From a virus: a stretch of DNA of 43,157 bases. Under the pieces are notes generated by a model. The model did not search any database, was not told the DNA's origin, and saw only the letters and a program-made list of their open reading frames with translations. Location of the stretch: positions 1 through 43,157 of the IMG/VR virus record IMGVR_UViG_3300027844_001155, one strand, 5' to 3'. Shown one piece after another: positions 9,899-18,731 of this stretch (position 1 is its first letter; each line of letters starts with the position of its first letter). A program made the position numbers and the translations under genes.

Positions 9899-10435
9899 GT
9901 GAGCGATTACTCAGAGTTGCTCAAGGCAAGCTCGAAAAGCGCAAAGCGCAAGCGCAAAGTCAAGGCTGCAAAGAAGCAGGCGAAGCGTGAATCTTCGGGA
10001 TGGAAGCCCCCCGCAGGATATTCGGCCATTCCGAAGTCTAAAAAGGGAGGCTATCGAAAGATGGTCGGCGGCAAGTGGGATTACAAGTATCCGCCCGTGG
10101 GGCAGCAGGGGCAGCAGGTATCTGCTCCAGGGGATCTGGAGACCGCGGCGAAGGTGCTTCGCGACGCCCCCAAGGTTGCCAGCAAGGCCGCGAAAACAGC
10201 CGCCTCATTATCTCAAAAGTTGGCCAAAGTATCTCGCGCCTCGGGGGGCGCTGTTTTCGCTGCGCTGCACGAAGTAGGCGCATGGTATAAAGCAAAGCAT
10301 CACGAGATTGAAGAAGCTATACACATGGCTAAGGTCGCCAGTGATTTTTCAGTTGATCCTGGGCAAGCAGTTGACCTGATGCAGACCCTTTCTCAGATGG
10401 TCATGGCCCTCGACCTGGATGACGATGACGAATGA
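9899..10435 (+). CDS. basic tagged protein (178 aa), possible structural or DNA-binding role
   Basis: GTG 9899 is preceded by AAAGGAGG, giving an ideal ribosome site that overlaps the end of the previous gene. The product starts MSDYSELLKASSKSA, then a highly basic segment (KRKRKVKAAKKQAKR), then a tag of the PPAGYS/GKW type (residues about 37-65). The rest is Ala-rich helix and an acidic end (DLDDDDE). There is no enzyme motif. It looks like a minimal tagged protein: tag plus a helical body. Its stop overlaps the start of the giant gene in ATGATG. DNA condensation or capsid-interior packing is possible but unproven. Confidence 0.75.
   Translation: MSDYSELLKASSKSAKRKRKVKAAKKQAKRESSGWKPPAGYSAIPKSKKGGYRKMVGGKWDYKYPPVGQQGQQVSAPGDLETAAKVLRDAPKVASKAAKTAASLSQKLAKVSRASGGAVFAALHEVGAWYKAKHHEIEEAIHMAKVASDFSVDPGQAVDLMQTLSQMVMALDLDDDDE
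10007..10093 (+). other. tag 5 (PPAGYS..GKW type)
   Basis: Encodes PPAGYSAIPKSKKGGYRK then MVGGKWDYKYP. The same subtype occurs only once more, as tag 11, also at an N-terminus. Confidence 0.8.
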
Positions 10436-13400
10436 TGGATTACGAAGCCGTTATGCTCAAGGCCACCCGCGGGCAAGCCTATCGCGGCAAAGGCAAGCGC
10501 CTTCAAACCGCCGACGGCTATCGTTACATTTACGAAAAGCCGAAGCGGGGACGAGCCTCGAAGCTGGGCATCTTACTCCAGGGGCTCACGCAGCTCTGGC
10601 AACCAGGACAGTCTAAGACCAAGGACACGGGCGCTCGCGCCCGAGGGCTCCTATCTGCGGACTTTTGGCATGGCATCGTCAAGGCCACTGACCTGGACGC
10701 GCTGCGTTATCTTCGCGATTTTCTCACAGCTCACCAGACGAAGGGCGAGCGCAAGGAATCGCAAAAGCCCGCAGCCAGTCCAAAGAGTAAAGACCCGCGT
10801 GTCGACACGCCTCCTGCGCCCTGGGAGTCAATGGCCCATGTGCTACGTCATTTGAACCGACGCATTGCGAGCTTGGAGGCCGATCAGGTCGTTGAACAGC
10901 AGGGGTTGTTTGCAGAACCCGAGCCCATCGCGGAGCCCGAGCCCCCCGAGCCCCCAATCGCGGGAACCGGCAGAGTCGGGATGACCGTTGAGCAGCTCAT
11001 CGCAGACCAGGACCGTCGAGCTGCTGAGAAAGAACAAAAAACTGCGGAAATGCAAAAACTCATATCCGAGGGGACGGTTGAGTTTAGCGATGGAGCAGGA
11101 CACCACGCCTCAATCACGCCCGAGCCCGCCGAGCCGGGGCGATGGCGCACAACCCGATATGATGATCAGGGGATTAGCGGGCACACCGTATTCGATGCGC
11201 CTGAGTTGGCCATAGCGCGATTGATCGAGGACGGCCAGACCACCCCGGCCCCTGGCACGTTGGATCAATTTGGGGCGTTACAGCCCGAGCCCATCGCAGC
11301 CCCCGAGCCCATCGCGGAGCCTGAGCCCATCGCGGAGCCCGAGCCCATCGCGGAGCCCGAGCAGCAAATTACGGTAGGGGCGTCCGTTTGGGTCAAAGAC
11401 GGAAATGGGATCTCTCCAGCGAAGGTCATAAAGGTGCGGCCTCACCCACGTTGGGGGGTATCATACGACCTGGAGGTATTGACAGGCCCATCCCGAGGGC
11501 AGTTATTCGGGCGAAGCGCGGAGCGTTTGTCCGCACGAGAAACACATACGGCCCACCATCAGAGTACGTCGATAAGCGAAGCGAAAGAGCTGTCCGAAGG
11601 AAAGCCGTTTCGAGCGCCCCATTACTCAACGAGCGCAGCCGCAATTAAGGGCGAAGTCTCCTTTGCTCAAGGCGGGATCTTACACCTGGAGCAACTCGAA
11701 CAGTTTTCGGAAAAAGCGATTTCCGCAGTTGTTCGCGCTTTGATTGAAGCACCGGACGTGACGGTGACATGGAACACGGGGCAGGTGCTACAAGATTTGA
11801 ATCGAGAAAGGTTAGCGCAGCATTTGCAGGCGCTAGGGCTCGAACCCGAAGAACCCGAGCCCATCGCAGCCCCCGAGCGCCCGTCCCTGGCCGAGCAAAT
11901 GGCGACGGTTGGCGCTCCAGGTGTCCAGAGCAGTCTACCGCACCCTGATTTCCCCTTGGGCCAAGCCGAATGGGATCTTTTGGTCGCATTGCGCGAGGCT
12001 ACCAGTTTTGACGAGCGAGACCGCTTGGTCGAGGCGAACGAAGACGCCGCGTGGAAGCTCCGAGAAAATACCTTGCTCAGTATCATGGCTAACGTCGTGA
12101 ACGATGAGCGAGCGGACCAATTCTTTGAGCCGCCCGCACCGGCCGCGGAGCCCGCACCCGTGATCTACGGTGCCTACCATCGACCCGTAGCGTCCTCGAC
12201 GGTCCCTAGAGGGTATTCAGGCATCGGTGCTCATCCCGACTTTGCCCACGGCACCGTAACTTATCCCCAGGCACTTGACCCCGAAGAAGCAAAGCGCATG
12301 AGCTTGCGGGAGATCCCGTCACCTGAGCGCAAAGAAGAGGTGATTCAAGAGGCCCTCGCTGACATGATGGAGGACCGGGACGATAACCTAGAGCTATTCG
12401 ACGATGACCCCACCTACTTTGAGCGTATGGTCGGGTACGCCATCGACGACAACAACGTACACATGGACCGTAAAGAGCTTGCGGCAGAGGTTGCAAAGCG
12501 TCTGCGGGAGGCAGTTCTGAGCGAACCCGAAGATAACTTCGAGACCATGCCCGAGCCTGAGCCCGAGGTCTCTAGGCCGCGCTTTATGGACGCGGAAGGT
12601 CGTGTCGAGCCCGCGGTGCTTTACTCGATGCTCTACGAAGCGATGAAGGTAGATCCCCAGGTGCGTCTAACGGCCCAGGCGAACGATGAAGAGAATTTTA
12701 TACACGGCGCGGCCCGTGTGATCTCCGGGAAAGCAACGGACTTGCTCGTCGAAGCCCTTGACCAGGACGTGCCCGAGAATATCCGCGAGCAGAATACAGA
12801 AGTCCTGAATCGGTTTATTGAAATTTACAGCTCTGAGTCGGGCAAGTACGGCGAGCAGAACCGCGAAGTATTGGAAAAACTGTACGCCGATCTACGGCCC
12901 CCCGAGCCCGCCCCGCAGGTCATTCGTGGGGAAGCGGAAGGCGAGCGTAGAGAGCGTGAGGCCCTGCGTCCGACGGAACCCGCGCCCCCGCGCATAGACC
13001 TGGCCAGCCACATGGGCAAGAAGATGACCAAAGGCGAGCGCGAGAAAGCGAATGCTCGCGCCCAGGAATTGGTGCAGTCGGGCCGGGACTTGACCGATGC
13101 GGAAAAGCAGGAGGTCGCTGAGTTTTCGGGCGACGGGGGTATTGGCTCCAGTCTGAACCAATACTTCACGCGGCCAGACATCGCTTCTGCGATGTGGTCG
13201 ATGATGCAAGCTCATGGCTTACCCGAGAACGCGAAGGTGCTAGAGCCCGCTTGCGGGGCAGGCGTGTTCCTAGAGACCGCGCCCGAAGGGATGCAGCTCA
13301 CAGGCGTTGAGATTGATCAGGGCGTGGCCGACGTGGCGAGTGCGCTGCATGGTGACCAGCACGAGATCCTTTCGGAGTCCCTCGAAGCCCATGCACTGGT

Positions 13401-16400
13401 GCGCGAAGGGCTGGTGCCCGAATACCAGGGCGTGATCACGAACGCCCCGTTTCTTGCTCGCACGGGCGGTACTCAGCTACTCCACAAGCCTGAGATCGCG
13501 GTGGCCGACGAATACTTCGTGGACACGAGCCTGGATATGGTCGAGGACGGCGGGCTGGTTGCGATGATTGTACATGGTCGTGTTATGCACGGCCCCAAGG
13601 CCGCTTTTCGCAAAAAGCTACTGGCAAAGGCCGAATTGGTAGATGCCTTCCGTCTTCCCGAGGAAGCTTTCGCACACGCACACACCGCTCCTATCTCTGA
13701 TGTCCTGATTTTCCGCAAGCGGGATTCTGCGGTAGCCGCGGCGCTTAAAACGGGCGGTGAGGATATGCTGCGGGCAGTGGACGCCTGGGACCAAGACTTT
13801 ATTGACGGTAATTGGTTCGACGCCCACCCTGAGCGTGTGCTCGGAACAAAACTGAGTAAAGAAGAGACCGGATGGCGGGCGAAGATTACAGGCGACGCGG
13901 ACACACTAGCCGCCCGAATGCTCGAATTGACGGAGGAAGGCGCGACTCCTGGTGAGGCCGGGACGCCTGTGACCTGGGCGCAGTTACAGGCATTGGCGGA
14001 ATCAAGCGACGTGTTTGAGACCGCGATCAATCACGCGAACAGCCTGGAGGCAAAGACGCCGCCCGTCGATGGCGAGGTTAAAGTCATTAACGGCAAGCAG
14101 CATATCCTGGTGCGCGGGCGCTGGACGCCCGTTGACCAGGTAGACGTGGTGGCGCTGATTGATTCGAGCGATGAAGCGTTGACGCGGGCCATCGAGTCGA
14201 GCCGACTGGTGGCCAGCTTGCGGGACGCGGTTCTTGCGGGTGACTTCTTTAAGGCCCGAGCCTTGCGGCTTGAAGCATCCCAGGCCGTGAAGTCATGGTT
14301 TTTGGATTACGGACACCCGCTCGAACACAAAACGCTTGAGCTGCTGGCCAAAAAAGACCCCGCGGTCAATCTGCTGATCACAGCTATCGACACTGAGGGC
14401 GGGTTATCTGATTTACTCTCGAAGGATCCGCAGATTGCCGAGCAGGCGAATATTGACAGAACCGACTTGCTGGAGGTTGCTCAGTACCTTGCGGAGATTG
14501 ATAAACACGGGATTCTTGACATACAGCGGGTTCTTGATTTGTTCGAGGGGGAAGCTTCAAGAGCGGAAGCGCATGTCAAGATCTTGGCAAGCGGCAAGTT
14601 TGCTGTCGAGGCAGATGGTCAGATTCGACACTTCGAGGATTATGGCTCTGGTCTGATTTACGAAAAGTTTGATGCGGTAGAGCGCCAGCTTGCGGGCGAA
14701 CAACCCACGGTGGCAGAAAAAGACCAACTCGAAAAGCAAAAACAATTCTTGGCCGAGCGGATCGCGCAAATGCGCCGGTCAATTGATAATGCGGAGCTGA
14801 GCCTGCTCCACAAATGGATCCCCACGGAAATTATCGCGGAGTGGTGGACAGAGAGCCGTGGCGTCCCTCCGGGGTACAGCCACATTGACATTACGCAGGA
14901 GAACGGCGTCTACCACGCGGCGTATGTGGCACCTGATGGGTCGCGGGAGCCGTTGATATATGCGCGGGAGCGCGAAGAGACGGACGATCCTAAGAAGCGA
15001 TATGTATATAAGGGACCCAACATTGACGTGATTATGCGGCATTGGAACCCTCAAGGGATGCAAATCACTGACCGCCACGCGCAAGAGTTTGCCGCGTTCG
15101 AGCAGGACTTCAAGGAGTGGTGCTTAACGTCGAACCACGCCGAGGGTCTGGACGAGATGTATAACCGGACGTTCTTTGGAGACGTGCCGCGGGCGGTGGG
15201 ATCTGCGCCATTGCAGCTCGAAGGGATGCGTGAGGGGATAACCCCCCATCATTTTCAAAATGAGGCCGCTCGGTTTTTCTTGGACCGCGGCAAAGGGATC
15301 ATGGCGCTGGACGTGGGCCTGGGCAAGACGTTTGCGGCGATGATGCTGGCGCGGAGGCTTAAACAGACGGGCAAGACCCGCCGCCCCACGGTTGTTTGTC
15401 CAAAATCGGTTCTCGTCAATTGGGCCGAGGAATTAGAGTTTTTGTTTCCAGGATCGAAGGTGCTTGTAGTCGGAGCATCGCCCAAGCGGGATCGCAAGGG
15501 CAACGTCGTTATGAAGGATGGCAAGATTGTCTATCGGGACGACACCAATAATCGAGAGACAACGGCACGTAAGCTCACCGACATGATGCAGAATGACTAC
15601 GACCTGGTGATCATGACCCGAGAGATCTTTCAGGGTATCTCTGTGAAAGAAGACACACTCCGCGACTTTACAGAGGGAGACTACTCGTTCCGCCGTGCGC
15701 GTGACCTAGCCGAGGCTCGTGGTAGAAAAACCAAGGAGTCGCAGGAGAAAGCGGAGGAACAGATCAAGGCCAATTACGATTCCCAGATTGCGAGTGGCTT
15801 TAAGGGCACGGGCGGTCTCCCCATCTTCTTTGAGGACCTGGGCATCGACGCGATCATTCCAGACGAAGCGCACGCATACAAAAACTTATATGGGCTGCCT
15901 CGAATCCGAGGCAAGAAGAAGCCGAAGCACATGGGCGGGGGGATGCAATCGCAGCGGGCGCGAGATATGCACCTAAAAGCGCGGTTGGTCCTGGAGCGAC
16001 GGAAGGCAGGGGAGTCGAAGGAAGATCATCAGGCGCGTGTCGCGGCCATGCGGGCGCGTACAGGCGGCGAGCGCGGGGACGGCGTGTACTTCTTGACGGC
16101 CACGCCGACTCAGAATAGCCCGATTGAAGTCTACAATATGTTGGATATTCTCGCGCCCGAAGAGTTGGAGGCGCGTAGTATCCATGACGTTGAGGACTTT
16201 GTCACGAAGTATTGCGAGATCGAGGATCGCCTGGGCCTGGACGTTGGCGGAAATGTTGTAGAACAATCGGAGGTCGTGGGGTTCAAGAATTTGCCGGAAA
16301 TCCAGGGGCTCCTAGCTAAGTATCAGATTTACCGCACAGCGAAAGACGTGGGTTTGTCCATTCCTGACGCGCCCCATACCCGCCATGTGTTGGACATGAC

Positions 16401-18417
16401 GGATCAACAACAGGTGATTTACGACGATGTCCAGGCAGAGATTGAAGCACTGCGTGCGTCGGGCGAGACCGAGGACCAACAGAAAGCTTTTGGGATGCTG
16501 TCACAGCTTGAGAAGATCGCGATGGATCTAAGCTTGTATGATCCCGTGGCGTTTCCTGATGCGTGGCGGAAAGCCCCCAAGTACCTGGCGGTTAGAGACG
16601 CGGTTGTTTCCCGAATGCCAGAGACCAAGAAAGAAGCAAAGACAAAGATCAAAGAGCTGGAAAAGCAGCTTAAAGCCGCCCCCGAAGAAGAGCGCAAGGC
16701 TCTGCAAAAGAAACTGGATTATTATACATTGATCGCAGAGCGCGGTGGCGGGCACATTATCTTTTGTGATTATCACAGCGGGGGCTCTCAAGACCGAATC
16801 AAGCAACTCCTGGTGGAGGCGGGGATTCCCGCAGACGAAATTGCAATCGTTAACTCGAAGACCGCGGGCGCGTCGAAGCGGCAGGAGATCAGTAAGGATT
16901 TTAACGCGGGAAAAATCCGCGTCGTAATTGGGTCTAGTGTCATTGGCGAGGGCATAAATTTACAAAAAACGTGTACGGACATTCACCACGTCACGATCCC
17001 TTGGAACAATGCAATTGTTCATCAGCGTAATGGGCGCGGTGTCCGCCAGGGGAACCCCGCCGATACGGTGCAACTGCACGAATACGTGGCGCGGGGCACT
17101 TATGACGCCTACAAGGCCGCAACGGTCATGGGTAAAAAGGGCTGGCAGGACAAATTGCAAGGTGGCAGCGAGCGCATTGACATTGACTCTGAGAGCACGA
17201 CACGTATGGAAGTCCTGATCGAGATCAGCAAGGATCCCGAAGCGGCCAGGGCCGAGTACGAAACGCAAATGATTGAAATGCGCGAGGCGTTCACGGCCAA
17301 AAAAGAAGCCGACGCCATTAAAACGCTCTCGGAGCTGCGCCGAATGCGTTGGCTATATGAAAACTCTTCTCCGAGCGAAATGAATGATCGGCGGCAGGCT
17401 AAAATCACGCAATTACGAAACCGTGCGCGAGGGAATCAGTTTCTACCCGCGCACTTGAAGGCGGCAATCGACGAGGATCGGGCGGGGTTTATTTCCGCAA
17501 AAGGCCAGGCATTTTTCGAGGGGCAGCTTATTCGCCGCGCTGGCCGTGAATACATCGTGGACGCTATTGACTATCGGAAAAAGCGGATCGTTATCAAGTC
17601 TGAGGACAACGTATCTCCGCCCGTGTTGAAGCAGAGAGCCAGCGAGCGCGAGAGCGAAATCCGCTCAGAGCTGTGGGGCACGGGTAAATATCAAAGCGAC
17701 GGGCTTTATGGACAAGCTCGCGTGCTCGTGGATGAAAATAAAAAAGACACGCCCGAGTACAAGGCGCTCAAAGATCGCGTAGGCGCTCTTGAAGCCGAGT
17801 TGAAGAAATGGGAGAAAGAGCAAAAAGGAAAGCGCGGGGCGACTCCCGATCAGCCGTCGTTCGTGGAGTTGAACGCGGGAGGCGTATCGACACGCCCAGG
17901 GAATGAGGCCGATATTGTCACTAAGCAACTGGAGTCGGTCTACCAGGTCTCGTCTATGACTACTCGGTTTTCTTCGCGACAATTCGAGCGCCACGCGGAC
18001 ACAATGCAAGGGAAGTTGCAATCGCTGGTAGATAAGGGTGGCGGCTCCCAATATGACCGCGCCCCCGGCCTGATCGTTACCGCCGAGGGGGATATTGCCC
18101 GATACTTGGACGCTGAGTTGCCCCAGGGGGCGACCTGGTGGACGCCAACAGAGGCGGGTTTAGGCGCTTTGGCTCAGGCGATTGCGTCGGATTATGTTGA
18201 AGCGGGCTATCATCAACCGCTCAAGTCATACGACTGGTCGTGGGTTGCGCAGGACATGTCCGAATCAGGGCACCGCCTATCCGAGCTGTCGAAGACCTGG
18301 GCAAAATACAACCAGACTCCTGTGTGGGTCGCTTTTAACAAAAAGCTCAACCGTGAGATCCGGCACTTGCTTAAAGCAAAGGACGTGGCCCAAGAGATTG
18401 AGACGGAGGCTGCATGA
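10432..18417 (+). CDS. giant DarB-like methyltransferase-helicase polyvalent protein (2661 aa)
   Basis: In order: a short helix and tag 6 (residues about 17-40), Pro-Glu linkers, and a ComM/Mg-chelatase-like piece (KPFRAPHYSTSAAAI, GGILHLEQLEQFS, about 390-450). Next comes an N6-adenine methyltransferase with a SAM loop VLEPACGAGVF (about 936-946) and motif IV TNAPF near 1004, in place of the usual NPPF/Y. Then comes an SNF2-type helicase: Walker A LDVGLGKT (about 1626-1633), motif II DEAH (about 1811), TATPTQNS (about 1888), and the C-terminal half ending RNGRGVRQGN (about 2198). A long helical tail follows. P1 DarB is the named relative by layout: an injected anti-restriction protein that shields phage DNA from type I systems. 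I infer the same broad role. It is coupled to its neighbours on both sides. Confidence 0.92.
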   Translation: MMDYEAVMLKATRGQAYRGKGKRLQTADGYRYIYEKPKRGRASKLGILLQGLTQLWQPGQSKTKDTGARARGLLSADFWHGIVKATDLDALRYLRDFLTAHQTKGERKESQKPAASPKSKDPRVDTPPAPWESMAHVLRHLNRRIASLEADQVVEQQGLFAEPEPIAEPEPPEPPIAGTGRVGMTVEQLIADQDRRAAEKEQKTAEMQKLISEGTVEFSDGAGHHASITPEPAEPGRWRTTRYDDQGISGHTVFDAPELAIARLIEDGQTTPAPGTLDQFGALQPEPIAAPEPIAEPEPIAEPEPIAEPEQQITVGASVWVKDGNGISPAKVIKVRPHPRWGVSYDLEVLTGPSRGQLFGRSAERLSARETHTAHHQSTSISEAKELSEGKPFRAPHYSTSAAAIKGEVSFAQGGILHLEQLEQFSEKAISAVVRALIEAPDVTVTWNTGQVLQDLNRERLAQHLQALGLEPEEPEPIAAPERPSLAEQMATVGAPGVQSSLPHPDFPLGQAEWDLLVALREATSFDERDRLVEANEDAAWKLRENTLLSIMANVVNDERADQFFEPPAPAAEPAPVIYGAYHRPVASSTVPRGYSGIGAHPDFAHGTVTYPQALDPEEAKRMSLREIPSPERKEEVIQEALADMMEDRDDNLELFDDDPTYFERMVGYAIDDNNVHMDRKELAAEVAKRLREAVLSEPEDNFETMPEPEPEVSRPRFMDAEGRVEPAVLYSMLYEAMKVDPQVRLTAQANDEENFIHGAARVISGKATDLLVEALDQDVPENIREQNTEVLNRFIEIYSSESGKYGEQNREVLEKLYADLRPPEPAPQVIRGEAEGERREREALRPTEPAPPRIDLASHMGKKMTKGEREKANARAQELVQSGRDLTDAEKQEVAEFSGDGGIGSSLNQYFTRPDIASAMWSMMQAHGLPENAKVLEPACGAGVFLETAPEGMQLTGVEIDQGVADVASALHGDQHEILSESLEAHALVREGLVPEYQGVITNAPFLARTGGTQLLHKPEIAVADEYFVDTSLDMVEDGGLVAMIVHGRVMHGPKAAFRKKLLAKAELVDAFRLPEEAFAHAHTAPISDVLIFRKRDSAVAAALKTGGEDMLRAVDAWDQDFIDGNWFDAHPERVLGTKLSKEETGWRAKITGDADTLAARMLELTEEGATPGEAGTPVTWAQLQALAESSDVFETAINHANSLEAKTPPVDGEVKVINGKQHILVRGRWTPVDQVDVVALIDSSDEALTRAIESSRLVASLRDAVLAGDFFKARALRLEASQAVKSWFLDYGHPLEHKTLELLAKKDPAVNLLITAIDTEGGLSDLLSKDPQIAEQANIDRTDLLEVAQYLAEIDKHGILDIQRVLDLFEGEASRAEAHVKILASGKFAVEADGQIRHFEDYGSGLIYEKFDAVERQLAGEQPTVAEKDQLEKQKQFLAERIAQMRRSIDNAELSLLHKWIPTEIIAEWWTESRGVPPGYSHIDITQENGVYHAAYVAPDGSREPLIYAREREETDDPKKRYVYKGPNIDVIMRHWNPQGMQITDRHAQEFAAFEQDFKEWCLTSNHAEGLDEMYNRTFFGDVPRAVGSAPLQLEGMREGITPHHFQNEAARFFLDRGKGIMALDVGLGKTFAAMMLARRLKQTGKTRRPTVVCPKSVLVNWAEELEFLFPGSKVLVVGASPKRDRKGNVVMKDGKIVYRDDTNNRETTARKLTDMMQNDYDLVIMTREIFQGISVKEDTLRDFTEGDYSFRRARDLAEARGRKTKESQEKAEEQIKANYDSQIASGFKGTGGLPIFFEDLGIDAIIPDEAHAYKNLYGLPRIRGKKKPKHMGGGMQSQRARDMHLKARLVLERRKAGESKEDHQARVAAMRARTGGERGDGVYFLTATPTQNSPIEVYNMLDILAPEELEARSIHDVEDFVTKYCEIEDRLGLDVGGNVVEQSEVVGFKNLPEIQGLLAKYQIYRTAKDVGLSIPDAPHTRHVLDMTDQQQVIYDDVQAEIEALRASGETEDQQKAFGMLSQLEKIAMDLSLYDPVAFPDAWRKAPKYLAVRDAVVSRMPETKKEAKTKIKELEKQLKAAPEEERKALQKKLDYYTLIAERGGGHIIFCDYHSGGSQDRIKQLLVEAGIPADEIAIVNSKTAGASKRQEISKDFNAGKIRVVIGSSVIGEGINLQKTCTDIHHVTIPWNNAIVHQRNGRGVRQGNPADTVQLHEYVARGTYDAYKAATVMGKKGWQDKLQGGSERIDIDSESTTRMEVLIEISKDPEAARAEYETQMIEMREAFTAKKEADAIKTLSELRRMRWLYENSSPSEMNDRRQAKITQLRNRARGNQFLPAHLKAAIDEDRAGFISAKGQAFFEGQLIRRAGREYIVDAIDYRKKRIVIKSEDNVSPPVLKQRASERESEIRSELWGTGKYQSDGLYGQARVLVDENKKDTPEYKALKDRVGALEAELKKWEKEQKGKRGATPDQPSFVELNAGGVSTRPGNEADIVTKQLESVYQVSSMTTRFSSRQFERHADTMQGKLQSLVDKGGGSQYDRAPGLIVTAEGDIARYLDAELPQGATWWTPTEAGLGALAQAIASDYVEAGYHQPLKSYDWSWVAQDMSESGHRLSELSKTWAKYNQTPVWVAFNKKLNREIRHLLKAKDVAQEIETEAA
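10480..10551 (+). other. tag 6 (GKGKR type)
   Basis: Encodes Y-R-GKGKRLQTADGY-R-YIYEKPKRG after MDYEAVMLKATRGQA, at the N-terminus of the giant protein. It blends the GKGKR start with the YIY strand seen in the HKYIRR subtype. Confidence 0.82.
11284..11363 (+). repeat. Pro-Glu tandem repeat (EPEPIA) linker
   Basis: Tandem 18-base units encode EPEPIA about four times. Single or partial copies also occur near 10915-10960 and 11850-11880 in the same gene. The product is a stiff, acidic linker that separates the N-terminal tag, the ComM-like piece and the following helical regions. Confidence 0.85.
15897..15922 (+). repeat. 26-bp repeat with 6-bp hairpin, copy 1
   Basis: Inside the helicase part of the giant gene. 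It contains GCCTCG-AATC-CGAGGC, a perfect 6-bp stem with a 4-base loop, followed by AAGAAGAAGC. The whole 26 bases recur at 21784-21809 in another polyvalent gene, in the same reading frame (PRIRGKKK). Confidence 0.85.
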
Positions 18418-18728
18418 ACGAGGCGCTCGCAACGAATATCCTATCTATCCTAGCTGTAGATCACCTGTACTATCGTAACTTTGGTTGGTATTGGTGGGGC
18501 ATTAAGCGCGAATTGAAGCGCCTGGGTCACGGTCCATCCGAGCTAAAGCATTTAGGCGACTATTACGACGGGTCCGTAGACGTGTACTATGCAGATCTAG
18601 AGATACCCGATATGATCGACGCGGCGTTGGTGCATCAGGATCAGCATCGGTTCCACAAGCGGAATAACTCGCGCTCGTTTCTACCTGACGGCGAGCCGTA
18701 TATTTTGTTTGACGAAGACGCGGAGTGA
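18414..18728 (+). CDS. unknown protein (104 aa)
   Basis: The ATG at 18414 overlaps the TGA of the giant gene (ATGA), and the gene ends three bases before the portal start. It begins MNEALATNILSILAVDHLYYRN, then a Trp/Tyr-rich stretch (FGWYWWGIKRELKRLGHG). The middle has an acidic strand pair (SVDVYYADLEIPD) and the end is acidic. There is no signal peptide and no known motif. The aromatic, helical N-terminus could pack against another protein. Its place between the anti-restriction-like gene and the portal suggests a small accessory of one of them. Confidence 0.75.
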   Translation: MNEALATNILSILAVDHLYYRNFGWYWWGIKRELKRLGHGPSELKHLGDYYDGSVDVYYADLEIPDMIDAALVHQDQHRFHKRNNSRSFLPDGEPYILFDEDAE

Positions 18729-18731
18729 CAC

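Noticed and set aside
11284-11363. CRISPR-like short repeat array
   Set aside because: The repeats are tandem, in frame and without unique spacers; they encode a Pro-Glu linker.
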